Shown here piece by piece: positions 1-12,500 of a stretch of DNA of 64,000 nucleotides. The position numbers and the translations under genes were made by a program. Under the pieces are notes generated by a model that was not told the DNA's origin, searched no databases, and saw only the letters and a program-made list of their open reading frames with translations. Every line of letters starts with the position of its first letter. Positions within the stretch are counted from its first letter, which is position 1. Source of the DNA: Mactromeris polynyma (taxonomy: Eukaryota > Mollusca > Bivalvia > Venerida > Mactridae); NCBI GenBank assembly GCA_032209605.1, contig JASFXZ010000008.1, forward strand, positions 3,410,001 to 3,474,000. The letters are read 5' to 3'.

Positions 1-75
1 AATGAATGGCCTGGCCGACCATAAGGAATAACTAGGAGAATCAAAGAGGACAGTCGAGCAGGAAGTAACACACAC
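1..75 (+). repeat. Dispersed repeat R1, internal fragment
   Basis: The first 75 bases match the middle of the full-length R1 copy at 62.28-62.70 kb: the words gcctggc-gaccataagg, aataactaggagaa and caaag-ggacag occur in the same order. The 5' part lies outside the window. No coding content. Confidence 0.7.
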
Positions 76-1008
76 AAAAGGCGAGATAAAAATATTCACA
101 TAAAGTTTTATTTAAGCCCTTGCATATGCATATACAGAAACCTGACCGATGAGTTATTGTCGATGAAGAAAAGTTTTTGTTAGGATACCAGCAACCAGTA
201 TTTAGCTAAGAATATATAGTGTCACAATCAACTTTCAAAATAATATTTAAAGTCGAAATATTGACCAGGTTCTACATTAAACACACACAAGGAGCTATGG
301 AACAGTATGGTGTTGGTCTGATTGATCGGTTAAATGAGATTTCTTACAATGGCTTCTTAGAGAGATTAAGATGTTACAGGGAACTCCACATTCATAGCAC
401 AAGCTTACTGTACCAGTCATACATTGTATAGACAAAACAAGCCTAACTACTAGAACAGCTAGTTAGTCGTCTAGAAAGACATATGGTGGATTTACATTTT
501 AAGAACATTTTTATGCAGACCATTGGAACTACTTTTTGTTGGAGCTCACCTTAATTCATAATAACTTTTAATCATGTGCAGTTAGATATATAATATGTGT
601 GGTAGAATCATTGCTAGCGAGCCATTGCTTGTTGTGTAATCATTTAGTAATGCCACTATCACAGAACAAAAACTAATGTATTTTATAAAAAAACACAATT
701 TATACTTTTGTGTGTTCATGTTTTTCTATACAGGATAAATACTGCAACAAAAATCAATATTACTTTAAAAAAAATAAGAATGTTTTGAAAGAGAATCACA
801 TACAATATATATCTGTGTTTGTCGATTAATGCTGCTTTTTTCTGTAATTGATTATAATTCTAAACTTCTTAAGTACCAAAACCATAAATCAAAATATGCG
901 TACCCCATATATTATGTTTAGTGCAAGTTATGATACTAAAAGCTTTCTGTTTGCCTATGATCTCATTACATTTTTACTGAGGGGTGGCTTCAAAATGGCC
1001 GTTTCTTA
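76..1008. other. AT-rich intergenic DNA, no gene seen
   Basis: Only short frames without convincing splice context or protein-like composition. A (A)n-rich stretch lies around 760-780. I see no RNA gene or mobile element end here. Confidence 0.6.
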
Positions 1009-1140
1009 CTCTCCTGTTCCCATACACGTTGACAATTTTACCTCCCTAGTCCCTAATGTTTCGTAGGCTGTTGCTCCCTGTGGTCTGCGTGGGGCGCCGT
1101 TGCCTTGTGTATGTGATGCTCCTGTAGTAACCTAACCTCT
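1009..1140 (-). repeat. Dispersed repeat R1, 5' part
   Basis: On the minus strand this reads as the R1 head: a GAGG-TTAGGTTACTACAGG start, then the cac-a-acaaggcaacggcgcccc-acgcagacc block, then a segment ending near the tgggaacag word. It is diverged from the other copies. The 3' two thirds of R1 are missing. Confidence 0.7.
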
Positions 1141-2968
1141 ATTGTAGGGGTATATTACGTATGTGTAAATTCCTGGTACAATTGAGCACTGTCTTTTCAT
1201 TTTGGCTGCAACTTGTCATTCTATGGGCGCCGACTCTGCATATCCGATGAAATAACGTAATAATAACATAGACACCTATGAGTATTCCTATTACCATATC
1301 CTGACTTAATAGTATTGAACAATTTGCATTGGTTAATATCAGACTGACCAAAGGCTGTCTAGCTCTCTACTTAGTCTGGCTGTTGACCTTTATATTGAAT
1401 CAAACTGCGATGCAGGTACTACGAGCTAAGCTAATTTGGTTTGTTCAGTTTTAAGCAGTTTTCACGGAAACGTCTATAGGATATCCGGTCGCCAAAGGGG
1501 AAACCGCTACAAGTCTTTAACGTAATGTGGTACGTCTGAAGCAGACATTTATTATGGACAGACGTTGTATCAATTAAAAACGATGCCAGAAAAAAACAAT
1601 AAGGAAAAGAAATAGACAATCTATTATATAAACTTTAATTGCCAAATTCTGTTTACTTGGCCACACGAGTGGTTGTCACGAGTTCAAATACACTCATATT
1701 AATGCTATAATAAGTGAGTCGTCAGAGAGGAAACAGTAGCTTTCTTCTGTGTATAGAAAGCCATAAGTATAATGATAAATTTATTTATGGATGGATACAT
1801 AATGAGCATCCATAATGCACGAATATCACAATTATACTCTAAATTTGTTATTTCGTCTTAGAAGTAGTTTCCGTTCCTTTGTGTTTATGATCACTTCTGT
1901 AGTAAAAGCTTTTTCATTCCAAAAAATGCAATGTTTCGTCTGATATGCGTTTTAAATGCTTCAGTGTCGCTTTTCAGCACAGATATATTTTATCATCCTC
2001 CTATTTGTTGGAATGAACTTTGGTATTTCATTTTTCTTTTCATAAGTATAACACGTACTTTATTCAAGTTAAACCTTCGCCATTTTATGTATTTTGAGAC
2101 AACCTTACAGACAGCATTGAAGAGAAGAGAAGCCAGTAAACAGATATCTCGTTCGGAACAATATTCCATTTGTCAGATTATGTCAATAGTTGTCTGAAAA
2201 CCATAGATTAAGAAGTTTGATTTACAGAGCTAGACGAGACACCAGACAATTGGATTATACAGTACAGAGATAAATGTTGATTATATAATATGCACAATGC
2301 TTGGTCATGTGAACTTCAAGCCCACTTGTAACTGATCCAAACACAGTTGCCAGCTTCAATGGTGACATTTAGATCGAGCAATGCGCATGTACGGTAGCAA
2401 AACACAAACAATTTTGCAATGCATCTCCGCAAGTGTCAAGATATGTCTAGCTGGATTGCTGCGAAAAGTATAGACAACTTGATTCGTCCGGGACCTGAGA
2501 ATCTCATCCACTATTTTGGCCGATGTCCAAATATATGTCTGATTTGCATCCGGTCAAGGAGGAATTGGAAAATAACTGTCTAGCTTTTTCGCTATAAAAG
2601 GTTGCTGGATGGTTTTATACAAACAAGATACAGTGCATTCTGTCTAGGGCATTTGCAGCGACTGAATCGTTTACAGACCTTGTATAAACATTTTGAAGCA
2701 ATCAGAATCGAACATCTTTGGATGTGAAGAAATATAAATCCACTTATGAAGAAAGGTTTGCAATTGTGGAATATAGATATTTGTTCTCATGAAGTTGGTA
2801 AGAATTGAGGTGGTCTTGATAATCAGGAACGTGTTACCCGTGCCTGACATTATCACCCACACAGTCAAACCTTTGTGTTAAGAAAATTTTATAGAAAATT
2901 CGTCCGCCAAAGCCTTGATATGGGACATTTAAAATGTAAATAATCCCCAATAAGAATAAGGATTGTTC
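1141..2968. other. AT-rich intergenic DNA, no gene supported
   Basis: No ORF here looks like a protein. A good TATA word (ctataaaagg) sits at about 2591-2600, but no credible coding exon follows, so it is not annotated as a promoter. Confidence 0.5.
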
Positions 2969-3106
2969 CCTTATTCCCATACATGTTTAACTTTGAACCT
3001 CCTCAGTCCCTAATGTTTTGTAGACGGTCGATTCCATGGGATCTGTGTGGGGAGGCATTGTGTTATATATGTGGTGTTCCCTGTAACAACTTAATCTCTA
3101 TGTCAG
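2969..3106 (-). repeat. Dispersed repeat R1, 5' part
   Basis: In reverse orientation this carries the hallmark R1 words cctcctcagtccctaatg, tctgtgtggggaggcattgt and ggtgttccctgtaacaact. Only the first 130-140 bp of R1 are present, the same extent as the copies at 1.0 and 6.6 kb. Confidence 0.8.
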
Positions 3107-3356
3107 CAGACACTTGTGAGTTCCGATAATTTGGCTCTAAGTTTACCCTAATGAGTAATAGTATGATTCTGTTAAAACACACTCATGATGACACCGGTTT
3201 ATATAATATTTCCCAGATTGTTTTAATTACTTCTGAGAATATACATCGTCGTATTTATTGTGTCAATGTTTTCTTTTAACGTGATTATAAATATGTGTGT
3301 CACATAACCTCAATGTTGATTGCCGATTGTACAAATCATACTTAAAATGCTTTAGC

Positions 3357-3480
3357 GCTAACTTCAAGCTGTGAGGGCTAACTTCAAGCTGTGAGGGCTA
3401 ACTTCAAGCTGTGAGGGCTAACTTCAAGCTGTGAGGGCTAACTTCAAGCTGTGAGGGCTAACTTCAAGCTGTGAGGGCTA
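3357..3480. repeat. 20-bp tandem repeat, about 6 copies
   Basis: Six perfectly identical copies of the unit gctaacttcaagctgtgagg in direct orientation, plus the first four bases of a seventh. The lack of any difference between units indicates recent expansion. The unit is not a multiple of three and no frame stays open across the array. Confidence 0.97.
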
Positions 3481-5605
3481 GGCGAACATCTTTGCTTATT
3501 TATTCAGATGTAATTTTCACTCCTCGATTTATTGCTTGTGACACAATGAGCATACGCCTTCAGATCTCCACTCTATATTTAACACACGTGGTTGTACCGT
3601 TAAATCCCGCGCTAGTGTTTAGACAAACTTTAAACCAGTTTACTCCCGCGTCTATGATTTCTTAATTATGGTATGGTCTTACACTTTATGTGTCATCTGA
3701 AATTAGTTCTAAAACGTGTTATCTCCGTTTATTAATACGCATTATGTTATTTTCTAATTGATTTTCTACTTTGTATGAAGGAGTCTAATATACGTCATTG
3801 TTTTTATTGACAGTAATTTGATCATTTCGCTAAGAGGATCCCCAATGTCATTTATCAGCCAGTCTACGTGGACGTTTTGAAGGTGACTTCGGATTGCCAT
3901 TTGACATTTACTCTGAAACTGATATTGACTCTCGCATGATGGTGATATTTATATATATCAACCAGACGTTTATCTATATCATCTATTGTGTAGGCGTTTA
4001 CATATATTTCTACGCACGCTTATAGACTGAGGGAAGGTTAGCAACTCCAGATGTCGGCTGTTACAGCTGTTGTGTATGTCCCAGTGACATTTTCAGCTTG
4101 TTTTGCATTATTGTATCCACTGATGAGGATTTGATATGGTTTATTGATTGTCGCAATATTAGTACATTTTAAGCTTGTACAATAACATTTTTAAGAATTT
4201 ATGTAACTTGGCAGGATTGTCATTTAAACAACAGCAAGAAAGCCAACGACTTGTTTTCACCAAAAACAACATCATCGCCAACAACAAGGTAACTGTCAAG
4301 AAAACAACAACAACATATTAGATACAGTATTAACTATTATTCTACGACAAATTGTGTGAAATACAATTTAAATATTCCAAAGATGTTACTTTATTGGCGA
4401 TGAAAAGGAAAGGTTATGTTGTTAATTAAGAACGTTTCTATACGTTTGACATCCAATAAAACGATATAACACTGAATACGTGCGTTACAAATGGTGACCC
4501 AACCTGACATTCCCACAGCTGTGACTGAAGTATACGCATACACATAAGTAAAACTGGATTCTGCATAATATTATTATAGTAACACTATGATTTCTAACAT
4601 TGTTTATTATAACTGAACTTCGACATTTTAAATTTCCTATACAGTTTATGGATCGGACAACAGCTGTGGGCGAAATGGTACAAACATTCTAAGCAAACAC
4701 GCAGTATCATGCAATCAAAACACTTAACAAAGACATACACACACATACACATGATGCAATTGTCCGTGATGGTGGAAAGGAAACATATTGATTATAAGGA
4801 AATGTTATTAATATAACTGTTGCCAAACATCTTCTTCACAACCTTGTTAATGAATGTGTTCATTTCTGCGAATACCTGCGAAGTTTCATTTGGAATATCA
4901 AACATGTTTCAAACATACACTCGACTCGTTATAACGTTTGTTCATTGTTACTTATTGGTATATGAAGTCAAGATATAGCTTGGAAGATACAAATATATAC
5001 ATATCCTGACTTTTCGACAAATTAATCAAAGATGGATGTCTTAATGTTATAAAATTGCTTAAATATCTATAAGCAATGATGGACCAAGCCGAACATTTGG
5101 AAGATGTGTTTTTAGCACCACTATCAAATTTATTGTCAAGCCATTCACCCATTTCAACTATAAATTGTAATGTCTTTGTAGGCAATGGCGATGTATTTTG
5201 GGGCGACTCGTTAATACGCTGATCAGTAACAGTTGATTCGATTGGTTCATCTTAAGCGCTTGCAACACATATAGAGCAACGTATTACTTATCCAAGGATA
5301 TGTTTGCATTACTTGTTGTATTTGTAAGATACATTTACCATACAACACTTCTATGATTTTTGAAAATGATTTGTATATATCGCTTAACTTATTGTCCTCA
5401 TTATTCCAAGAAACAAGAACACGATATTATTATTACTTTCTCACTTCTAGATTTTGCATAAAGAAGTTAATTTTAGCATTTATCCCGAGAGCATTAATTA
5501 AAATTAGATACATAATCAACAACGCCATTACCTGTTTCAGTTATATCATCATAAAAACCCACGTGGGTCTTATTACCTGATTTATGAATTCATTTTTTTA
5601 CATAC
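3481..5605. other. AT-rich intergenic DNA, no gene supported
   Basis: It contains short CAA-rich runs at 4285-4312 and a CA-rich run near 4735-4755, otherwise unremarkable AT-rich sequence. The short open frames have no splice context that would make them convincing exons. Confidence 0.5.
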
Positions 5606-5862
5606 CAGGGGCGTAGATTCCTATAGGCCGTGTAGGGTGCGGCCTATATTTATTTAGAAAAATCGAAAAAATAAAATGGCCAAACCTGCATTAAGATATT
5701 AAATGTATGTTTTTGATGTTATTGTAAGCATATTTACCGGAACGAAACATATTCCAAAACGCATCTCCGACGGTATAGCTACAATTTTTTCCGGGGCACC
5801 ATGCCTATGGATCCCCCTAAAACTAGGCATACATATCAATTTCAGCTAAGCTACGCCCTTAA
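5606..5862. mobile_element. Possible decayed hAT-type MITE
   Basis: The segment begins caggggcgtag and ends gctacgccctt, an imperfect inverted pair of about 10 bp. CAGGGGCGTAG is a common terminus of hAT elements. I could not find a matching 8-bp target duplication, so the ends may be eroded. About 257 bp with no coding frame. It could instead be part of another dispersed repeat. Confidence 0.4.
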
Positions 5863-6554
5863 TATCTGGCTTATACTTCAAATAAGCTAAACTATTTGTC
5901 AATATGAAAGAGACAACGTCAAACTAGATATTTTGGGTAAATATTGCAAATCAAACAACGATTCGAGTATATTATTCTTATGACATGTTTCATTTAAAAA
6001 TACGATATGTACACTATATCAACATCTGTTCACTTTCAGTATGCACATATATAAAACAGCTCGCAGCAGGTTTAACATACATAGCGACTGAACCCATACT
6101 GTGTATCTGCGACATACATCTTACCCTTAATATGGATGCTTGCATAGGATTCAAATTGGCAATAAATGATGGGCTAATTACTTGTATTCTCTATCTTCAA
6201 ACATGACAAAGCACTTTCTAAAATACCCCGCTTAATTAAGCATACTGTTGGCAAGACAATACGTTCACTAATTGCTCCTTGTAAGGTATATCATGTGCAA
6301 TACCTGCATCATCTTTATTAATTGCAATAACCTACTGCCCTAACGCTTGCAACAATTATCTAGTATAAAGCAAAACTTGCTTAATTTATTCCTTCATTTC
6401 CTGTCACAATCCTTAATGATTTGTTGTACGTCTGTGGAAATGAGAAATGTATTGCTTAATCATTGTTGTGAAATGAAACTTTGATAAAAAAATCTAGAAA
6501 GCGTAAGACAAGATCAAATGACTTAAATACCCCTAACTTGTCCTTAGTTGTTTT
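5863..6554. other. AT-rich intergenic DNA, nothing recognised
   Basis: No repeat, RNA gene or exon-like segment stands out on either strand. Confidence 0.5.
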
Positions 6555-6706
6555 ATGTTCGGCCAGACCATTCCTTGCGTGTTCCCATGCATGTTTAGCA
6601 TTGCACCTCCTCATTGCCTAATGATTTGTAGATTGTTGTTTGCCAGGGGATCTTTATGGTGAGGCATTGTTATGTGTATGCGGCGTTCCCTTTCCCTTAG
6701 GAGAGT
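6555..6706 (-). repeat. Dispersed repeat R1, 5' part
   Basis: In reverse orientation it shows ggccagaccattcc, ttcccatgcatgttta, gcacctcctcattgcctaatg and ggtgaggcattgttatgtg in the R1 order. It extends slightly deeper into the element than the copy at 3.0 kb. Confidence 0.8.
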
Positions 6707-8493
6707 TTAAACATGCAAGTTATGTGTCTTCCTTGTTATAAAGATTATGATAATTAATTTATAATATTGCGTTTCAGACAAATAAATTCATATATTTCCT
6801 TCCACTTCCATACATTAATTCATTGTTTTGTTTATTGTTCATAACAGGAAACTGATGTTTTTAAAATATCATATTTTACGTCTGAATTGACGGTGTTCGA
6901 AATGGATATATATGATTTCATCGTTCACAATCGAACAAACATTCTAATTACGATTGCGATACAATGTGTCTATGAAATTTATACATTTGTCAGAGCGAGT
7001 AAAAATATAACAAATAAACGAATGTCGTTATAGGTGGTTGCAGGCAGTACAATGTTCCAATCTTAAGACATGCATTCTTTTTGGAACATCGCAGATAGCA
7101 AACGTCCCTTGTGCAAAGCAATCTGTGATGTGTGGATGCATGCCAGACAATAAGAAACCTGCTGCTTCAATTTCATCACAGAATATTTGTTAGCTCTAAA
7201 TCAACTCTACCACATTGGCATGTCGTATCAAAGAAAGCAGTTTGTCCTTGACACTGTTACATCATCGAAAAGAATGCGGTATCACTGCTTAGTAGTAACC
7301 TTGGAATATCCACAAAGTAAGTATGCTCATTTTTTATCAGAAAAATCCTCGTACCATTCGAGCAAAGTATCCCTAATTGAGTGGTGCACTGGCAAGATTT
7401 TACACCGTCGGAATGAGATATTGCAAACCGTTGTTATTTCCAGTGCGATGAATAGTCTTTCGGTAATTTTCTATCTGAGCGTTATCCAAGGATGAACTTT
7501 TGCGAAGGAGAAGGGTAATTTTTGACTACACAAATGATCTGTTACCGAGACGGCGTAATTATAATTTTGCTGCGTAGTGTCTGTCTACATTAATATATTG
7601 TAACCGGTTGCAGCCGTTTCTCGGCTATTTTTAGAAACAAGCGGTTTTTTGGCACCAAGATCTGCAATTGTTTTTGCGATTGAGCAACATAATAATAATC
7701 CCAGAGGTAAGCATGTGTAAGAACTTTTGTCCTGATTACGATGTTCGTATTCCGGAGTAGACTAGTTTTATTCTAGAGTTCTGTTTGTAAGTACAACACT
7801 CGTATCAATAGTTATCTATAGCGCTCATTGCAATGCACATTGTTTATATACTAATGACGATAAGTAGATTAGTGACATCTTCTGCAGCGTCTGGTGTTGA
7901 TCGGTGGTACTTATACAGACAAGATGATATTGAAAGGGTGTGGAGTCGGATGCTTTGATCGTCTAGACTAGGGTTGGGTCACATTTTAAGTGTGTCGTCT
8001 GCGCAAAGAGCATAGGCAACCAAAATGTTAATACTTGTAATTTCTCCTGAAGTTATGCAAAAAAAACTCGTTATATAACTGACAAAATCCATTATCAAGT
8101 TTCCTGTTGTCTGAGAAGCCCCCACGTATTTCAGCAGACACAATTTGTTCCCCATCCGAGACGATGGATTGTTTGAGTGACCTTGGATTGTTTGAGTGAC
8201 CTTGGAATTGTATATTTATTGTGAATGTTTGACTTGGTAGAGTTTAGAGGACATAGAGTCATTGGAATGCCGAGGGTGATTATAAAATAGTCTAAAACAA
8301 GAAAGTGGATATTGATTGTATTATTTATTCGTATCATACTGATAATGGGATTTTTTTACAATGAATTGTAGACATTTTGCACTAATAGTTTATGTTACTG
8401 TAGTCCATTTTGATTTTATTCTTTTTATACGTTTCAATGTGTATGTGACTGTACTGTTAACAAATGCTTGTCCATACACTTAGTGTAAACATA
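6707..8493. other. AT-rich intergenic DNA; one 19-bp duplication
   Basis: A 19-bp word ending gtttgagtgacctt is repeated twice in tandem at about 8163-8201. The 102-codon frame at 7187-7495 starts at a non-ATG codon and does not resemble a known protein, so it is not called a gene. Confidence 0.5.
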
Positions 8494-8702
8494 GAGAGAA
8501 TAAGTTGCTACAGGGAACGCCACATATATAAGACAATGCCTCTCCACACAGACCTCTGGGAAAACAATAGTCCATAAACATCAGGCGTTTGCGGAGGCGC
8601 AATGGTAAATACGTAAGGGAACAGGGGCGCAAGGAATGGCCTGACTGATTTTAAGGGATAACTTTGGAGAATCAAACACAGGGTGGGGAAATTAAGTCAC
8701 TA
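8494..8702 (+). repeat. Dispersed repeat R1, 5' half
   Basis: Reads gagagaataagttgctac, agggaacgccacatata, agacaatgcctctccac and acagacctctgggaaaaca, then the ggaatggcctgac and ggagaatcaaac words in the same order as the 62.3 kb copy. The element is lost after the gggtggggaaatt word. Confidence 0.85.
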
Positions 8703-10248
8703 AATTACACAAATATCTATGGTTCTGTGTCACATCTGGACCTGACTTGAGTACACAATGGTTAATGTCGTCATAAAATCGAACCATATTCGATTTCAAA
8801 AGTACAAAAGACTCACATTTCCACCCATCGTAGAAAGTACACAAATATTGATGACGTCAACTATTCGGGGGAAAGTGCCTCTGATAGATTACCGGTAATC
8901 ATTAATAACTTCGCCCACACGTTTTTCATTAACAGATGGCGCACACATGACACGGCGTAATATCATACATTTAATTACTCTGCATATGATGCTTAACTCA
9001 TGGTAATGTGATCTCATTGGGTTTGTTTTGTTCAGATTCATGTGGATACAACATCTAATGTATCTCATTTGTTATTCGAATATTGCATAACTTGCATAAC
9101 AGTGGACAAATCTATAATCGTTTCCTAGAAATATTGCAGGCATCGGGGAGTTTGTGTCAATAGGCGGTTTTCGTGTAAGCCTGACTTGTTGACTCGAACG
9201 CTTACATGGAAAACTCTATGCAGATTACGCGATGATTTTCCACTAACACTCGGGGATATGAGTCAAGTCATTTGTGAATGTTAACAATTAAGTGTACAAT
9301 TAATTACAATTAGTACTTAGGGTCTGTACATACTACGTCACGTGTTTTACGATGATACTCTATCCACCAAATGTGTGTAACGATTAAGCGTTTTATGAGG
9401 ATGATGGTAGGGATAAGTGAGAGGTTTGATTGCACCCTGAAACCCAGGTATAATCCACAGTCACATTGTTACCGTTGGCTGTTCTAAGGAGGTACTCATA
9501 TCTTCACCATTATTGATGTTTTTGTGTTGTGCCTCCTTTGCTTGTGTCCTACATCTACAAAAGTTCCCTAGTTCTTAACCATCGGTCATTTTGATAGGCA
9601 AAACTGATAAGCCCTTATATGAGTAATTCCCTAATATGTGATATTAAGAAAATATCGAGTAAAGCATGTGACAACCACTTTTTCTTCAACTTACTGAACC
9701 ATTTGCCCACATGAGCATAATGTACACGCCGTTGCTTTTATATATCTGATCATTTTATCATCGTTTACATTATATTCCCTATAAACTTTAAGAAAATTTG
9801 CCTATCAATATGGCCGACTATTCAGAATAAGGGAGTTAAATATTGTAAATGTGGGAACTAACAATTGTTTACACAAACTTTCTGAATTTACAGTACGTAA
9901 CCAGTGAAGGTATTCAATCTGCCAGCGAGTTTATTAATGAACGTGTGGACCTGGCCGCAAAATGACGTTCATTCGAATGTACGAATCGTATACTTTACTT
10001 TCTATCATTCATCATCTTGTTCTATGCTTGTGCGTACATTATCTCTCAAATCCATCTGGCATATATTACCCACTTCCTCTCCATGTTACATATCTGGATT
10101 TGTTTATGAATAAGACCATCACCAAATATGTAATATAGCTTGTGACATGGTTTGAACCTGTCCTTGGTGTAAGTCACATCCAATCTGTGGAGATAATTCA
10201 GCATCTGGCATGCGCGTAATTCTTACTTACCGCCGGTACATGCATTAA
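8703..10248. other. AT-rich intergenic DNA, no gene supported
   Basis: A CRE-like TGACGTCA word lies at about 8851-8858. No ORF with protein-like composition and no repeat with clear ends were found. Confidence 0.5.
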
Positions 10249-10389
10249 CCTTGGCCTCGGAAATATTGCTTCATTGCCAGAGAAACTCCTGGACTTATAA
10301 TGAGATCATAATAACTGCCTGGACGCGGAATTCCAGGCTGAGCTGTGATAGTGCCATCAGAAACCGTCAGGCGCATAACAACCCAAATA
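10249..10389 (-). other. Exon-like open segment, unrecognised
   Basis: On the minus strand a short frame of 46 codons between stops is rich in Gly, Pro, Ser and Tyr and locally more GC-rich than its surroundings. It stops about 15 bases before a consensus donor (GCG then GTAAGTAAG, near 10226 on the minus strand); a second open frame runs straight into that donor. No convincing acceptor was found upstream. It could be a real exon, a decayed exon or chance. I do not recognise the peptide. Confidence 0.2.
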
Positions 10390-11138
10390 TCTCATAGTAC
10401 TTCAAGGTTTCAACTTATCTAATTCTATTTTTAATTCACAGCACGATTTCACATTCTCTCGATGTGTCAAGCGTTTTATGATGGAGATTTTATTCATTAG
10501 ATACGGCGTCCACTGACCCTGATTGGTATTTCGGACTACATCTGACATCACACTAAACGGAGCAGAAAATGCTGACTCAACATTAACATTCAGTGTAAAC
10601 ATTGTGAATGCTGAAAGATTCAAATACTTTCAGACTCATTATATTTTGTATTGTATGTTATGCGTTATTTAAACAATAAGACATTAGTCAAAATATACCG
10701 AGTGCTTTAATTAATGAGTCAATTCTGGTACATTCAAATAATTCCTTTAGGTTTGAATTGAGGGATATCGAATAAAACATTTCGAGACGTGTAGTGGCGA
10801 TTGCAAAATTTGGAACATAATATCGATTGTTACATATTCGACTCAATTGATAAACATACTTGACCAAATGTTAATCCAAATCAACGCGTATGGAACTGCT
10901 AACGCATACACGTCATAGTTTATAGAATCATCACCAAATCTCCCCTTTAAGCTTACCGGTAAACAGAAATGTCATCAACGGAAACTTTATCCTGTTATTT
11001 CCAATCAGTCTGAGTTGGACAGACGATTACATCATTAGGTATAATTGATTTTGTTTCGTCTGAGAAACGTGACGTATTTGGTGTCTGAGAAAAGGACAGT
11101 CCGGTTTTCGTACACACTTATTGTCAATCTAATTGCAA
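10390..11138. other. AT-rich intergenic DNA, nothing recognised
   Basis: The 73-codon minus-strand frame at 10402-10623 sits just upstream of the exon-like segment, but no splice link between them can be shown. Otherwise featureless. Confidence 0.4.
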
Positions 11139-11336
11139 GGAAAGATAAAGTTGTTACAGGGAGCGCCACATTAACAAGACAATGCCTCTCCACACAGACC
11201 CCCCGAGTAACATATTCCTACGGAGCATTAAGGGTTGAGGGGTGTGAGGGAAACATAAATGGGAGGAAATGAATCTGGTTTGCTATGAAAACAAGCATGA
11301 AGAGTTTATGGGGACAACAGGGAGAAAAAGGGATAT
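11139..11336 (+). repeat. Dispersed repeat R1, diverged 5' half
   Basis: Carries gataaagttgttacagggag, cgccacattaacaagaca and atgcctctccacacagacc, followed by weaker similarity up to a ggggacaacagggagaaaaa word that also ends the tandem block of the 14 kb copy. Confidence 0.75.
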
Positions 11337-11601
11337 ACTACGTCACATGACAGTAAAGATAGCACGTGACCACGGTCTGAGAGCAGGGTGGGGGAGAGAA
11401 CGAATATCAGATACATCCATATACTGTAACTGCCAGTAGACCGTATAGGTAGGCGGGGACGAACCTTCATGTATCAACATGGTCGGTGAATTTGTGTTAA
11501 GGAAATTGAATATTTAAAGCATAACACTTGTGAGGTCATCAAAACAAGGCAACCACGTGACGTTATCAATTAAAATGTTACATGTGATTCACTGCTAACA
11601 T
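11337..11601. other. Intergenic DNA between R1 and a MITE
   Basis: Purine-rich at the left (ggtgggggagagaacg near 11390) and containing CACGTG words near 11362 and 11554. No gene seen. Confidence 0.5.
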
Positions 11602-11794
11602 TACAGTCAAACCTGTCTGTAAAGACCACCCATGGGAACAGCAAAATGTGGTCTTTGTTTACAGGTGGTCTATATTAACATATTAAATATCATTGAAAAT
11701 GGTCTGATGGGAGATAAAATTGGTGGTCTTTGCAGACAGGTTTTGCAATAGTGGTCTTTGTTCGCAGGTGGTCTTTAACACAGGTATGACTGTA
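11602..11794. mobile_element. Tc1/mariner-type MITE, 189 bp, TA target site
   Basis: The element runs from 11604 to 11792 and is flanked on both sides by TA. Its ends are inverted: CAGTCAAACCTGTCTGTAAA at the left, and the reverse complement of the right end reads CAGTCATACCTGTGTTAAAG; both run on into GACCACC. Inside, the GGTGGTCTTTG word recurs in direct and inverted orientation, giving several nested hairpins. There is no transposase frame, so it is a non-autonomous element. The TA duplication and CAGT start point to the Tc1/mariner superfamily by general knowledge; the precise family is unknown. Confidence 0.8.
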
Positions 11795-12422
11795 TATGTA
11801 TATTATATAAACAATACAGTTGCTCTCAAATTAAAACAACAAACTAATCGTCTCTGTCCCGCGTTCCACTGACTTTATTCAATATACAACAAAATTGTAA
11901 CAATAAAATGATGATTAAAACTGAATGTTCAGAAGCCAAATATAATTTTAAATACGTATTACATGTTTGTTTCGTCTATTAGTGTCCATGCGATATATTT
12001 GTTCCTAGTATGATGGGTAATCTAACCTACATACATTTGGAATATATTGGCCAACATCGTGACAATATGTGCACTAGGTAGAGATGTGCGATAATGATTA
12101 ACATAACTTCCACGAAATGTGGCTATCAATGTAATATGAATTATACGACCAGTTTATCCGCCTAATAAGCAATAAAACTATGAACGCATTACTACGAATT
12201 AACGTATGCACTGAATTCACTGCAATAAAACATTTCCTTAGTGCAGCAGCGTCTGTGTCACGTATTTTGCAGACAATGGAAACATATAAATAGCTTTTAA
12301 TAATGTATCAACGTAAGTATGAACATTTTCATCAGTGAAGTGTTAACAATACTGAAATGCGCTTACGATTTGTTTCTGTACTAAATGTAGGGAAAGGTCT
12401 CAATATCATGTATATACGCATT
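11795..12422. other. AT-rich intergenic DNA, no gene seen
   Basis: No repeat or exon-like stretch recognised on either strand. Confidence 0.5.
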
Positions 12423-12500
12423 TCGAGGGTTCAGTGCAAGACGGTCGCACCTTCTATATAAATTCATAGGAGTTACGATAGTCTTGCGTTGAACCCTCGA
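12423..12500 (+). ncRNA. Candidate hairpin RNA (miRNA-precursor-like)
   Basis: The arms at 12423-12442 and 12481-12500 are inverted repeats of 20 bp. The only two differences, in the middle of the arm (GT against AC in the rev-comp), both become G-U pairs if the plus strand is transcribed, so the RNA stem would be fully paired. The loop is 38 nt and can form a small inner stem (CCT-TAT with ATA-GG). Stem size is within the animal pre-miRNA range, though the loop is long. The mature sequence matches no miRNA I remember. Alternative: ends of a very short MITE. The minus-strand RNA would have two A-C mismatches instead. Confidence 0.35.

Noticed and set aside
2588..2660. TATA-box promoter (ctataaaagg)
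   Set aside because: No exon or conserved start region follows; single TATA words are common in AT-rich DNA.
7187..7495. 102-codon frame as a gene
   Set aside because: Starts at a non-ATG codon, has no recognisable domain and no splice sites; a frame this long is expected by chance in 64 kb.
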